Source of the DNA: an uncultured Clostridium sp.
GTDB taxonomy: Bacteria; Bacillota; Clostridia; Lachnospirales; Lachnospiraceae
Direction of reading: 5' to 3'
Length of the DNA stretch: 30,237 nucleotides
Assembly: GCA_900543885.1 (NCBI GenBank)
Contig: UQTA01000036.1
Coordinates: forward strand, 1-30,237
The notes under the pieces are model-generated. The model saw only the letters and a list, made by a program, of their open reading frames with translations, was not told where the DNA came from and did no database searches. Positions 7,813-15,163 of this stretch are shown piece by piece (position 1 is the stretch's first letter; each line of letters begins with the position of its first letter). A program made the position numbers and the translations under genes.

Positions 7813-8562
7813 ATGTACCAGGTAGGAATCGATATTGGGTCCAGTGCGGCAAAAACAGTGGTGCTGCAGGACGGAGAAATATGGAAGACCATGGAAATGG
7901 CAACAGGATTTTCCAGCAGGAAAACAGCAGATGAGATTTATCACTGGCTGGAAAGGGAACAGGTAATACGTGAAGATACCCGGTATGGGGCAACCGGTTA
8001 TGGAAGAGTGTCTGTGCCCTATGCAGATAAAGTGATAACAGAGATCACCTGTCATGGAAAAGGTGCCTGGAAACTGTTTGGTAAGGACGGTATAGTCATT
8101 GATATCGGAGGTCAGGACACAAAGGGGATCGTATTAAAAAATGGCCGGGTGATGAAGTTTGTTATGAATGACAAATGTTCTGCCGGAACAGGAAAATTCC
8201 TGGAGGTTATGACCAACCGGCTGGGACTGACGCAGCGGGAATTGTCAGAGCTGGCTTCTAAAGGAGAAGGAGTGACGATCAGTTCTATGTGTACTGTATT
8301 TGCAGAGTCAGAAGTGATCAGTCTGATCGGAAAAGGTACTTTCAGGGAAAACATTGCATACGGGGTAGTGGAATCTGTTGCTGTAAAAGTGGCTCAGCTT
8401 ATATCACAGCTGGATGGAACCCATTATTTTCTGACAGGAGGACTCTGTGAAGATGAATATATGATAAGCAGGCTGAGTCATGCTTTAAAAGCGCCGGTAG
8501 AAAGTATGCCGATGGCAAGATATGCAGGGGCAATCGGGGCGGCACTGCTGTCAGGAGAGTAA
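7813..8562 (+). CDS. ATPase activator of a 2-hydroxyacyl-CoA dehydratase/double-cubane-type enzyme (BadF/HgdC family, YjiL-like)
   Basis: A 249-residue member of the ASKHA ATPase family. These proteins form dimers that share one [4Fe-4S] cluster and use ATP to push a low-potential electron into a partner enzyme. Visible motifs are the phosphate loop GIDIGSSAAKTV (residues 5-16), DIGGQDTK (97-104), the cluster cysteines C122 (NDKCSAGTGKFLE) and C160 (SSMCTVFAESEV), and the adenosine motif TGG. GAGAGGTG lies seven bases before the ATG. It is followed after 74 bases by the likely partner at 8637, so the pair forms an activator/reductase system, probably controlled by the divergent LysR. Confidence 0.92.
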   Translation: MYQVGIDIGSSAAKTVVLQDGEIWKTMEMATGFSSRKTADEIYHWLEREQVIREDTRYGATGYGRVSVPYADKVITEITCHGKGAWKLFGKDGIVIDIGGQDTKGIVLKNGRVMKFVMNDKCSAGTGKFLEVMTNRLGLTQRELSELASKGEGVTISSMCTVFAESEVISLIGKGTFRENIAYGVVESVAVKVAQLISQLDGTHYFLTGGLCEDEYMISRLSHALKAPVESMPMARYAGAIGAALLSGE

Positions 8563-8636
8563 GGGAAACGCTCACACCTGTATTGACGGGATGAGATGAA
8601 ATGTATGAAAAGATAAATATCAGGAGGGATTAAAAA

Positions 8637-9782
8637 ATGGATCTGCCAAAAACATTTGACGAATTTGTAGATGCGAGAAAACAGGGATTTATAAGAGCTA
8701 AGGAATTTAAAGATAACGGAGGAAAACTGGCTGGCTGCCTTTGTTCCTATACACCGCAGGAGTTAATGGATGCAGCAGGTGTTGCAACAGTAGGACTTTG
8801 CGGCACCAGCAATGAAACGATACCGGACGCTGAAAAAGTCCTTCCGAAGAATCTTTGTCCACTGATCAAAAGTACATATGGTTTTGCGTATTCTGAGAAA
8901 TGTCCCTATACCTATTTCTCAGATATTATCATTGGAGAGACTACCTGTGATGGAAAAAAGAAGATGTATGAGCTGTTAAATGAGATCAAAGAAACCTATG
9001 TGCTTCATCTTCCGCAGAGCCAGGAAAGATCCTATGCAAAGGATATATGGTATGAGGAAGTTAAGCTGTTGAAAGAAAAGCTGGAGGAAAAATTTAACTG
9101 TAAGATCACAGAAGAGGGACTTCGCAAAGCAGCACATGTTCGCAATGAGCTTCGTCAGGCACAGCTGGATATGTACCATCTTCAAAAACTGGTGCCGCCT
9201 GCTATGAAGGGAACGGAAATGATGATCGCTCTTCAGCAGGGAACATTTACTTTTGATGTTCATCAGCAGATCGATAATATCCGTAAACGGGTAACAGAGG
9301 CGAAAAAGGCTTATGAAGAAGGAAAACGTCCGGTATCAGCATCAGCAAAGCGTATATTGATCACTGGCTGTCCTACAGGCGGTGTGATCCAGAAAGTAGG
9401 AAGTGTGATTGAAAAGAACGGCGGTGTGATCGTCTGTCTGGATGACTGTTCCGGTGAGCGGACCAATCGCCTTATGGTAGATGAAAATGCACCGGATATC
9501 CTCAGGGCTATTTCTGATCGTTATCTTGCTATCAACTGTTCTGTTATGACTTCTAATAACGGACGTCTGGAAAATACGGCACAGATGATCAAAGATTATA
9601 AGGTAGATGGCGTGGTAGAGATCGTTCTTCAGGCTTGTCATACATTTAACGTTGAATCTGTAAAAATGGGACGTATGGCAGAAGAAATGGGCATTCCTTA
9701 TATGAAGCTGGAAACAGACTATTCTACAGCAGACAGTGGACAGATTGAAACACGTATTGCTGCATTTATAGAGATGCTGTAA
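8637..9782 (+). CDS. Double-cubane-cluster-type anaerobic reductase (HgdB/YjiM family)
   Basis: A 381-residue protein related to the D-component of 2-hydroxyacyl-CoA dehydratases. Proteins of this length and N-terminal pattern, encoded alone with one activator, belong to the double-cubane [8Fe-9S] reductase group (established for the family). That group reduces small molecules with ATP-energised electrons; the physiological substrate is mostly unknown. Candidate cluster cysteines include C34, C36, C55, C74, C89 and C104, and later ITGCPTGG, CLDDCSGE and LQACHTF. A true dehydratase would need a second, HgdA-like subunit, and none is next to it. AGGAGGG lies eight bases upstream of the start. 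No terminator is obvious after it. Confidence 0.85.
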   Translation: MDLPKTFDEFVDARKQGFIRAKEFKDNGGKLAGCLCSYTPQELMDAAGVATVGLCGTSNETIPDAEKVLPKNLCPLIKSTYGFAYSEKCPYTYFSDIIIGETTCDGKKKMYELLNEIKETYVLHLPQSQERSYAKDIWYEEVKLLKEKLEEKFNCKITEEGLRKAAHVRNELRQAQLDMYHLQKLVPPAMKGTEMMIALQQGTFTFDVHQQIDNIRKRVTEAKKAYEEGKRPVSASAKRILITGCPTGGVIQKVGSVIEKNGGVIVCLDDCSGERTNRLMVDENAPDILRAISDRYLAINCSVMTSNNGRLENTAQMIKDYKVDGVVEIVLQACHTFNVESVKMGRMAEEMGIPYMKLETDYSTADSGQIETRIAAFIEML

Positions 9783-9806
9783 AAAATACGGTATTGTCTG
9801 GATGGA

Positions 9807-9835
9807 CACAAAAAAGGCTCTATGTACATATTCTA
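9807..9835 (+). promoter_or_regulatory. Sigma-K-like sporulation promoter of the collagen-like gene
   Basis: CACA at 9807-9810, 16 bases, then CATATTCTA at 9827-9835. This fits the Bacillus sigma-K pattern MACM, 16-17 bases, CATANNNTR as I recall it. It lies about 60 bases before the start codon. Late mother-cell expression would suit an outer spore-layer protein. Confidence 0.5.
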
Positions 9836-9894
9836 TGGTAACAAAAGAAAACAAGCATCTGTGTATGAATATGAAATAGGAAAGGAGCCTGAAT

Positions 9895-10455
9895 ATGTGT
9901 AGTGATGATATGAATGGAAGAAACGGTACTTGTATTCCTGGCGGCATAGGACCGGTTAATTGGGGACCGGGCGGTTGCAGACCGGATCCTTGCAGAAACG
10001 GCTGCTGCTGTAATGGCAGACCTGGTCCTATGGGACCTCCAGGACCGCGGGGACCACAGGGATTTCCTGGGTATCCGGGACCACAGGGCCCCACAGGAGA
10101 AACAGGAGCTATAGGACCACAGGGGCCGCAAGGTCCAATCGGAGAAACAGGTGCAGCAGGTCCTCAGGGACCAGCAGGAGAGACAGGAGCAACCGGTCCA
10201 CAGGGTCCAAGAGGAGAAACAGGAGCAACCGGAGCGACTGGCCCACAGGGCCCGGCAGGAGAGACCGGACCGGCAGGTCCACAGGGTCCAAGAGGAGAAA
10301 CGGGAGCAACTGGTCCACAGGGTCCGGCTGGACCTGCAGGTACGGTTACTCCGGCGGCCGCAGTTGCGGATGCCACCAGTACAGAAGATATCGTGGCTCA
10401 ATTCAATCTCCTTCTTAACAGCCTGCGGGAAGCAGGACTGTTGGAAACAGAATAA
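9895..10455 (+). CDS. Collagen-like protein, probable spore surface protein
   Basis: A 186-residue protein with three parts. The first is a Cys-rich head (about residues 1-40, with CRNGCCCNG). The second is an uninterrupted Gly-X-Y tract from about G41 to G149, rich in GPQGP, GETGAT and GPAGET triplets, which should form a collagen triple helix. The third is a short C-terminal domain (TEDIVAQFNLLLNSLREAGL) of the type seen on clostridial collagen-like proteins. No signal peptide is seen, which fits assembly on the spore by the mother cell rather than secretion. AAAGGAG lies seven bases before the ATG. A sigma-K-like promoter precedes it and a terminator follows, so it is a single-gene unit. 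The spore assignment is inference. Confidence 0.85.
   Translation: MCSDDMNGRNGTCIPGGIGPVNWGPGGCRPDPCRNGCCCNGRPGPMGPPGPRGPQGFPGYPGPQGPTGETGAIGPQGPQGPIGETGAAGPQGPAGETGATGPQGPRGETGATGATGPQGPAGETGPAGPQGPRGETGATGPQGPAGPAGTVTPAAAVADATSTEDIVAQFNLLLNSLREAGLLETE
10015..10341 (+). repeat. Imperfect triplet-based tandem repeat encoding Gly-X-Y
   Basis: Nine-base units and larger blocks (for example CCACAGGGTCC and GGAGAAACAGGAGCAAC) recur through this tract. It encodes the collagen helix and should be prone to length change by slippage or recombination. It is not a CRISPR array: units are coding, in frame and without unique spacers. Confidence 0.8.
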
Positions 10456-10517
10456 GCTGCAAAGCAGCGTTTGGTTATGAGCAGGAAGTAAAAGCAGATT
10501 TTGAATCATTTTGGAAG

Positions 10518-10545
10518 GACCGCCGGTTGTTACGGCGGTCTTTTT
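10518..10545 (+). terminator. Rho-independent terminator after the collagen-like gene
   Basis: GACCGCCG, seven-base loop, CGGCGGTC, then five T. The stem is perfect. Confidence 0.9.
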
Positions 10546-10680
10546 GGTATCATTTTGCGTCACACTTGAAGCAAAAGAAAATTCGTGTTATAGTACTTTC
10601 TGATTACAATATTTTCAGGGAAAACAGGCAGTTTTCAGCCTGTATACCTGTTTCAAAAGCAGAAAGGTGTTATAATAAAC

Positions 10681-11820
10681 ATGGAAATAAACGTAGAAAA
10701 GCTGAATGATCTTCCAGAGGGAAGTTATCAGCTGATCGATATGAGAAGTGATCACGATTTTGAATACGGAACGATTCCGGGAGCCATTCATATTTTACAA
10801 AAAGATCTGGCAGGTCATCCACAGATCATGAAATCTAAAAAAGTGATTTTATTCTGCAGTCACGGAACCAACAGTATTGAGGCAGCAGAAGAACTGGAAG
10901 AGGAAGGATATCGCGCTTATAGCCTGGAAGGTGGATATATTGCCTGGCTGCGAGAAGAAATGCGCAGGCAGGAAGCGGAAGATATTAAAAACCAGGTGGA
11001 ACAGAGCATCCGCAAGAAATTCCGCAAAACCATATGGTCCCCATTTACAAAAGCAGTGAAACAGTATGAACTGGTAAAAGAAGGGGACAAAGTAGCAGTC
11101 TGTATTTCCGGTGGAAAAGATTCCATGCTTATGGCAAAGCTGTTCCAGGAACTAAAGCTTCATAATAAATTTCCATTTGAAGTGGAATTTCTGGTCATGG
11201 ATCCGGGATACAGCCCGGACAACCGCCATGTGATCGAAGAAAATGCCAGAAAATTAGGGATTCCAGTCCATATTTTTGAATCTGATATATTTGATGCTGT
11301 GTATACCATAGAAAAATCCCCTTGCTATCTCTGTGCCAGAATGCGCCGGGGATATCTTTACAACTATGCAAAAGAATTGGGATGCAATAAGATTGCCTTA
11401 GGCCATCATTATGATGATGTGATCGAAACCATTTTGATGGGGATGCTTTACGGCGCTCAGGTCCAGACCATGATGCCAAAACTTCACAGCACCAATTTTG
11501 AAGGAATGGAACTGATCCGTCCGTTGTACCTGGTACGTGAGGACGATATTAAGGCATGGAGAGATTACAATCATCTTCATTTTATTCAGTGTGCCTGCAA
11601 ATTTACAGATACCTGTACTACCTGCAACAACGAGGAAAACAGATCCAAACGTGTGGAAATCAAAGAATTGATCCGGGAAATGAAGAAAAAGAATCCATTT
11701 GTGGAAGGCAATATTTTCAAGAGTGTGGAAAATGTAAATCTGGATACCGTGGTATGCTACAAGAAAGACGGAGAGCGCCATTGGTTCTTAGATGACTATG
11801 ATAAGAAGGTCCGGCAGTAA
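10681..11820 (+). CDS. Rhodanese domain fused to a TtcA-like PP-loop tRNA thiolase
   Basis: A 379-residue two-domain protein. Residues 1-95 form a rhodanese domain with active-site C59 (LFCSHGTNS). Residues about 105-379 form a PP-loop ATPase of the TtcA/TtuA type: SGGKDS at 143-148, CYLC at C215/C218, GHHYDDVIET at 241-250, and a further Cys cluster at C304, C306, C312 and C315. TtcA-type enzymes use an Fe-S cluster to put sulfur into tRNA (2-thiocytidine-32 in the founding member). The fused rhodanese would supply persulfide sulfur in cis. The target position in tRNA is not certain. AGAAAGGTG lies 11 bases before the ATG. A strong terminator follows, so this is a single-gene unit. Confidence 0.85.
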   Translation: MEINVEKLNDLPEGSYQLIDMRSDHDFEYGTIPGAIHILQKDLAGHPQIMKSKKVILFCSHGTNSIEAAEELEEEGYRAYSLEGGYIAWLREEMRRQEAEDIKNQVEQSIRKKFRKTIWSPFTKAVKQYELVKEGDKVAVCISGGKDSMLMAKLFQELKLHNKFPFEVEFLVMDPGYSPDNRHVIEENARKLGIPVHIFESDIFDAVYTIEKSPCYLCARMRRGYLYNYAKELGCNKIALGHHYDDVIETILMGMLYGAQVQTMMPKLHSTNFEGMELIRPLYLVREDDIKAWRDYNHLHFIQCACKFTDTCTTCNNEENRSKRVEIKELIREMKKKNPFVEGNIFKSVENVNLDTVVCYKKDGERHWFLDDYDKKVRQ

Positions 11821-11877
11821 CACGTTGTGTATACAAAAGAGGGAGATCGTCAATGGATACAGACCTAAAAATACGGT

Positions 11878-11924
11878 GTTCCCATTCCGCTTATATACAA
11901 GCGGAATGGGAACTATTTTGTTTT
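11878..11924 (+). terminator. Strong terminator after the rhodanese/PP-loop gene
   Basis: A perfect 15-bp stem: GTTCCCATTCCGCTT at 11878-11892 pairs with AAGCGGAATGGGAAC at 11899-11913 around a six-base loop. It is followed by TATTTTGTTTT. It lies in the 319-base gap between 11820 and 12140. Confidence 0.85.
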
Positions 11925-11958
11925 CCCTGTGGTCAGGAATACGGGATATACAGAAAAA

Positions 11959-12054
11959 ATGATGCTGGAAATCTTGTGCCTGGGTATCCTGATCTCAGCT
12001 GTTACCAGGATCCTGACGGCATTAAAAAAGAGCGCGATCATCTATATTCCGTAA
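11959..12054 (+). CDS. Possible 31-residue hydrophobic peptide or gene remnant
   Basis: A short frame reads MMLEILCLGILISAVTRILT, then ALKKSAIIYIP. That is one membrane-length hydrophobic stretch with basic residues after it. No good ribosome site is seen, and it starts just downstream of a strong terminator. It could be a small membrane peptide, the tail of a lost gene, or chance. The rest of this gap shows only the terminator and a TACAAT -10-like box before 12140. Confidence 0.2.
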   Translation: MMLEILCLGILISAVTRILTALKKSAIIYIP

Positions 12055-12139
12055 AAAGTTATATTTTTTGTTGTTAAAAATCACATTTTTGCTTTCTGGA
12101 AAATAAAATACAATAGACGATCAAAAACAAGGAGTTTTT

Positions 12140-13189
12140 ATGAAAAATCCTGTAAAAAGTTCTGTTAAATATTCCAGAAAGCAGTCTGTATTCTATTTTC
12201 TGTTCATTTCTGCTGTAAGTGCGATCACTGCACTGGGGATGTCTGGCTGCAGTACGGCAGCATCTGCAGAAAAAAATACCCCTATCACTTTAAACGAAGT
12301 CGCTCATTCGATCTTTTATGCCCCACAATATGCCGCTATTGAGCTGGGATATTTTGAAGAAGAGGGAATTGACCTGACTCTGGTTAATGGCGCAGGCGCT
12401 GATAAGGTAATGACCGCCCTTATTTCCGGGGATGCTCAGATTGGTTTTATGGGTTCTGAAGCAAGTATTTATGTCAGCCAGGAAGGCGCAGCTGACCCAG
12501 CCGTCAATTTTGCCCAGCTGACTCAGCGCGCAGGCAATTTCCTGGTTGGAAGAACCGAACAGTCGGATTTTAAATGGGAAGATCTGAAAGGCAAGAAAGT
12601 TCTGGGCGGCAGAGCAGGTGGCATGCCTCAGATGGTATTTGAATATATCTTAAAAAAACATGGTATTGATCCCAAAACTGATCTTACGATTGATCAGAGT
12701 ATCAGTTTTGGCCTGACGGCTGCGGCATTTACTTCCGGAGATGCAGATTATACCGTAGAATTTGAGCCTTTTGCAACGACCCTTGAAATGGAAAACTGCG
12801 GTGCAGTTGTTGCTTCTTTAGGTAAAGAGTCAGGTTATGTGCCTTATACGGCTTACTGTGCAAAGAAAAGCTATATAGAAAAAAATCCCCAGGTAATTCA
12901 GAAATTTACCAATGCCATTCAAAAAGGACTTGATTATGTAAATTCGCATTCTGCCTGGGAAATCGCCAAAACGATCCAGCCACAGTTTAAAGACACACCG
13001 GTAGAAAAAATTGCTGTCATTATAGACCGTTATAAATCTCAGGATACCTGGAAAGAGGATACAGTATTTGAAAAAGACAGTTTTGAACTTTTAGAAAATA
13101 TTCTGGAAGAAGCCGGAGAATTGAAAAAAAGGGTTTCTTATGAGGAACTGGTGCGGACGGATTTTTCCATTAATGCAGCGGGAAAATAA
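12140..13189 (+). CDS. Substrate-binding lipoprotein of an ABC importer (NMT1/SsuA type), orphan
   Basis: A 349-residue lipoprotein with a long basic N-terminus, a hydrophobic signal segment and a lipobox ending at C37 (GMSGC). The mature part has the NMT1/THI5/SsuA type II binding-protein fold. Visible family features are LNEVAHSIFYAPQYAAIELG, YFEEEGIDL, GDAQIGFMGSEA and EDLKGKKVLGGRAGGMPQ. Relatives bind sulfonates, nitrate, taurine or pyrimidine precursors of thiamine; the substrate cannot be told here. No permease or ATPase gene adjoins it, so it may share the importer encoded at 21089-23761 or one outside the window. Its start is supported by AAGGAG six bases upstream, and a terminator follows. 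Confidence 0.85.
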   Translation: MKNPVKSSVKYSRKQSVFYFLFISAVSAITALGMSGCSTAASAEKNTPITLNEVAHSIFYAPQYAAIELGYFEEEGIDLTLVNGAGADKVMTALISGDAQIGFMGSEASIYVSQEGAADPAVNFAQLTQRAGNFLVGRTEQSDFKWEDLKGKKVLGGRAGGMPQMVFEYILKKHGIDPKTDLTIDQSISFGLTAAAFTSGDADYTVEFEPFATTLEMENCGAVVASLGKESGYVPYTAYCAKKSYIEKNPQVIQKFTNAIQKGLDYVNSHSAWEIAKTIQPQFKDTPVEKIAVIIDRYKSQDTWKEDTVFEKDSFELLENILEEAGELKKRVSYEELVRTDFSINAAGK

Positions 13190-13263
13190 AAGAGAATAGA
13201 AAAGTTGAACTGGGGCAGGACGGGAACTTACTTTTATCAAAATCGCTTTAAAATAATATTGAT

Positions 13264-13311
13264 AAAGGTTCTTCTGGAATATGAAATGAATATTGTCGGA
13301 AGAACCTTTTT
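13264..13311 (+). terminator. Terminator after the orphan binding protein
   Basis: AAAGGTTCTTC at 13264-13274 pairs perfectly with GAAGAACCTTT at 13299-13309 around a 24-base loop. The 3' arm runs into a five-T run. Confidence 0.75.
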
Positions 13312-13332
13312 ATTGTTATGGTAGGATGCTGT

Positions 13333-14292
13333 TCATATATTATATATCTTTCTCTGCTGTATATAATGAGAATTATCCCTTCTGAAAATGATGGATTCAT
13401 GCTTGTCTTTCTTGATTTTGCCTTCTTTGATGAGTCGCCGTTTTTCTGCGCGGATACGCTCCAGAAGAATTGAGGCCGGTTCATCATTTGGATCTTGTGA
13501 TACGAGTCTTCCTTGAACCGCTTCCTGAAGAATGGATTTTTTCAGCTGATCGGGAAAAGTTGTATTAAGAAAAGTAACGGATGTATATGCCTCTTTATAT
13601 TTTTCTATATACGGTAATAATCGCTTAATCCTTTTTATAATGTGATATTGTTCTTCTAAGGGAGGAAGCGGCATGAAAGTTGATACAATTTTTTCTTTTG
13701 AAATATTGGGTTGTGCTCCCCCTTCTCCCTGTTTCACAAATGCAATTTTCTGAGACATCAAAAAATAAAACAAGTATTCATTAAAAATTTCAATAGGTAA
13801 ACAGGCACAGCAAGCTTGATTGGTTGTTGCAGGAAATGTTAGAATTCCCACTTTTCCAATAGTCGCACCATACATCGCAATTAGTACAGAACCAGCTGGG
13901 TTCAGTCTAACTGATGTTTTTTCTAAAGCAAGATTACTTATGCTTTCAGGAATAGATACAACATAATCATCATTCAGATCACCAGTTTTTAGCCATGGGA
14001 TATTACCAGCATAATATTCTGGTATTGACCGGCTTGGCGTAGCACCTGCCCCCCAATCACCGATACTGCCAAGCCGTACCCACTCCCAACTCTCCGGAAT
14101 CTCAAACGGAACCTCATCCGCGATACATATCGGCTCATTCTTGCCGACTTTCTCATAAGGCAAGTTATTAGAAGTGAATGGCTCCATAAAAACAATGAAA
14201 TATATTGCTCGGAAATGGTCAGTTTTTGCGTGATGGGGAGGTATGAATGAGCTTTGGGACCATTTACTGTACGAGCAAAAGACAGATTGCAC
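13333..14292 (-). CDS. Type I restriction specificity subunit HsdS, half-length orphan
   Basis: HsdS chooses the DNA target of type I restriction-modification enzymes and normally has two target recognition domains (TRDs), about 400-450 residues in all. This 319-residue frame holds only one set. After an atypical first 35 residues come a linker and the conserved VPFEIPESWEWVRLGSIG, one TRD (about 75-235, with NIPWLKTGDL and GATIGKVGI), and the coiled spacer (LPPLEEQYHIIKRI, LLERIRAEKRRLIKEGKIKK). It stops just where the second TRD would begin. No hsdM, hsdR or recombinase gene is in the window. It is probably a relic or a spare recognition cassette. The first part of the frame may not be translated; an internal ATG at residue 36 is an alternative start. 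Confidence 0.8.
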   Translation of the reverse strand: MQSVFCSYSKWSQSSFIPPHHAKTDHFRAIYFIVFMEPFTSNNLPYEKVGKNEPICIADEVPFEIPESWEWVRLGSIGDWGAGATPSRSIPEYYAGNIPWLKTGDLNDDYVVSIPESISNLALEKTSVRLNPAGSVLIAMYGATIGKVGILTFPATTNQACCACLPIEIFNEYLFYFLMSQKIAFVKQGEGGAQPNISKEKIVSTFMPLPPLEEQYHIIKRIKRLLPYIEKYKEAYTSVTFLNTTFPDQLKKSILQEAVQGRLVSQDPNDEPASILLERIRAEKRRLIKEGKIKKDKHESIIFRRDNSHYIQQRKIYNI

Positions 14293-14443
14293 ATTGGCTT
14301 TTCAATGAGTTATAATAAAAATAGTTATGTAGTCCGGTATATGAAATATCATGGTATACAAAAAGGGCTATTTTCAGAAAAAAATATTATGGTTTGCAAG
14401 ATTTAGAACTAGCACTAGTAGTGAAAAAGGTTGGTGAAATGTG

Positions 14444-14917
14444 ATGAAAATTATTTGTTTCCATAATCCAGGTGAAGAAAATGGTTATTTGAGTAATTGG
14501 TATCTATCCAGGTTTACGATTGATAATATAACTTTTTCTTCAATGGAACAGTATATGATGTACAACAAAGCAGTTTATTGCCATGATGAAGCTGTGGCAG
14601 CTCAGATTCTTACTACAGATGATGTCGCTAAAATTAAAGCACTGGGGAGAGCGGTATCAAATTACGATGAAAATTTATGGAATGGTATTCGCCAGATTGT
14701 GGTTTATCGTGGGCTTTTAGAAAAGTTTTCTCAAAATAGTAAGCTGAAAGAGAAAATTAAAACCACCGGTGATGCTATACTGGCGGAATGTGCCGTTAGA
14801 GACCGTATTTGGGGGATTGGCCTTTCAATGAAAGACCCTGACAGATTCGACAAAACAAAATGGAAAGGTCAAAATCTTCTTGGATATGCTCTGATGATGG
14901 TACGTGAATGTTTGTAA
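14444..14917 (+). CDS. NADAR-domain protein (YbiA/DUF1768 family)
   Basis: A 157-residue single-domain protein. The family pattern is complete: LSNWYLSRFTIDNITFSSME with the next QYMMYNKA, AKIKALGRAV, LWNGIRQIVVYRGLLEKFSQN and RDRIWGIGL. NADAR enzymes are N-glycosidases; family members act on ADP-ribose adducts or on riboflavin-pathway intermediates, and several are linked to phage conflict systems. I prefer ATG 14444, with GGTGA six bases upstream, to the GTG one codon earlier. It lies beside the HsdS remnant in an AT-richer stretch that interrupts otherwise ordinary genes, which suggests a small defence-related accessory patch. The 148 bases between it and hsdS show no clear feature. Confidence 0.85.
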   Translation: MKIICFHNPGEENGYLSNWYLSRFTIDNITFSSMEQYMMYNKAVYCHDEAVAAQILTTDDVAKIKALGRAVSNYDENLWNGIRQIVVYRGLLEKFSQNSKLKEKIKTTGDAILAECAVRDRIWGIGLSMKDPDRFDKTKWKGQNLLGYALMMVRECL

Positions 14918-15082
14918 CGGACGTGTGCTTGAGTAGAGAAGTCGTTTTGCTTTGATCGTATCGATGTCATTGCGATTCTTTTCGGTAAGGAATCCTATTA
15001 TGTATATTATACAGCCCACTGCAGGGTGTATAAAGAAAAATGGATAGACATTTTTACGGTTTAGATTGTTTGCAACAAATAT

Positions 15083-15096
15083 TGAAATCGATTGCA
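15083..15096. promoter_or_regulatory. LacI-type operator upstream of the lacI-family gene
   Basis: TGAAATCGATTGCA is a CG-centred dyad of the LacI/CcpA type. A 17-base stretch around it (ATATTGAAATCGATTGC) recurs exactly at 16240-16256. It sits just upstream of the promoter at 15105-15134, so autoregulation is likely. It could also be read as a catabolite-responsive element. Confidence 0.65.
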
Positions 15097-15104
15097 AAAA
15101 TCTC

Positions 15105-15134
15105 TTGACAAAACCACATAAGAGGGCGTATGAT
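15105..15134 (+). promoter_or_regulatory. Promoter of the LacI-family gene
   Basis: TTGACA, 18 bases, TATGAT: a near-consensus sigma-A promoter ending 29 bases before the start codon. Confidence 0.75.
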
Positions 15135-15163
15135 GAAGCCATCAGAGAAACAGGAGAGGGAAT

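Noticed and set aside
9342..10094. A 250-codon minus-strand frame beginning with Gly/Pro-rich sequence
   Set aside because: It is the mirror of the collagen-like repeat and the reductase gene, both well supported on the plus strand.
10015..10341. CRISPR-like regular repeats
   Set aside because: The units are in-frame Gly-X-Y codons with no unique spacers and no cas genes nearby.
11853..12077. A 74-codon plus-strand frame with GAGGGAG before its ATG
   Set aside because: It runs straight through the perfect 15-bp terminator at 11878-11913 and its protein has no recognisable pattern; the ribosome-site match is probably chance.
14825..15142. A 105-codon minus-strand frame over the lacI upstream region
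   Set aside because: It overlaps the NADAR gene end, the operator and the promoter, and shows no family pattern; I see no ribosome site that would support it.
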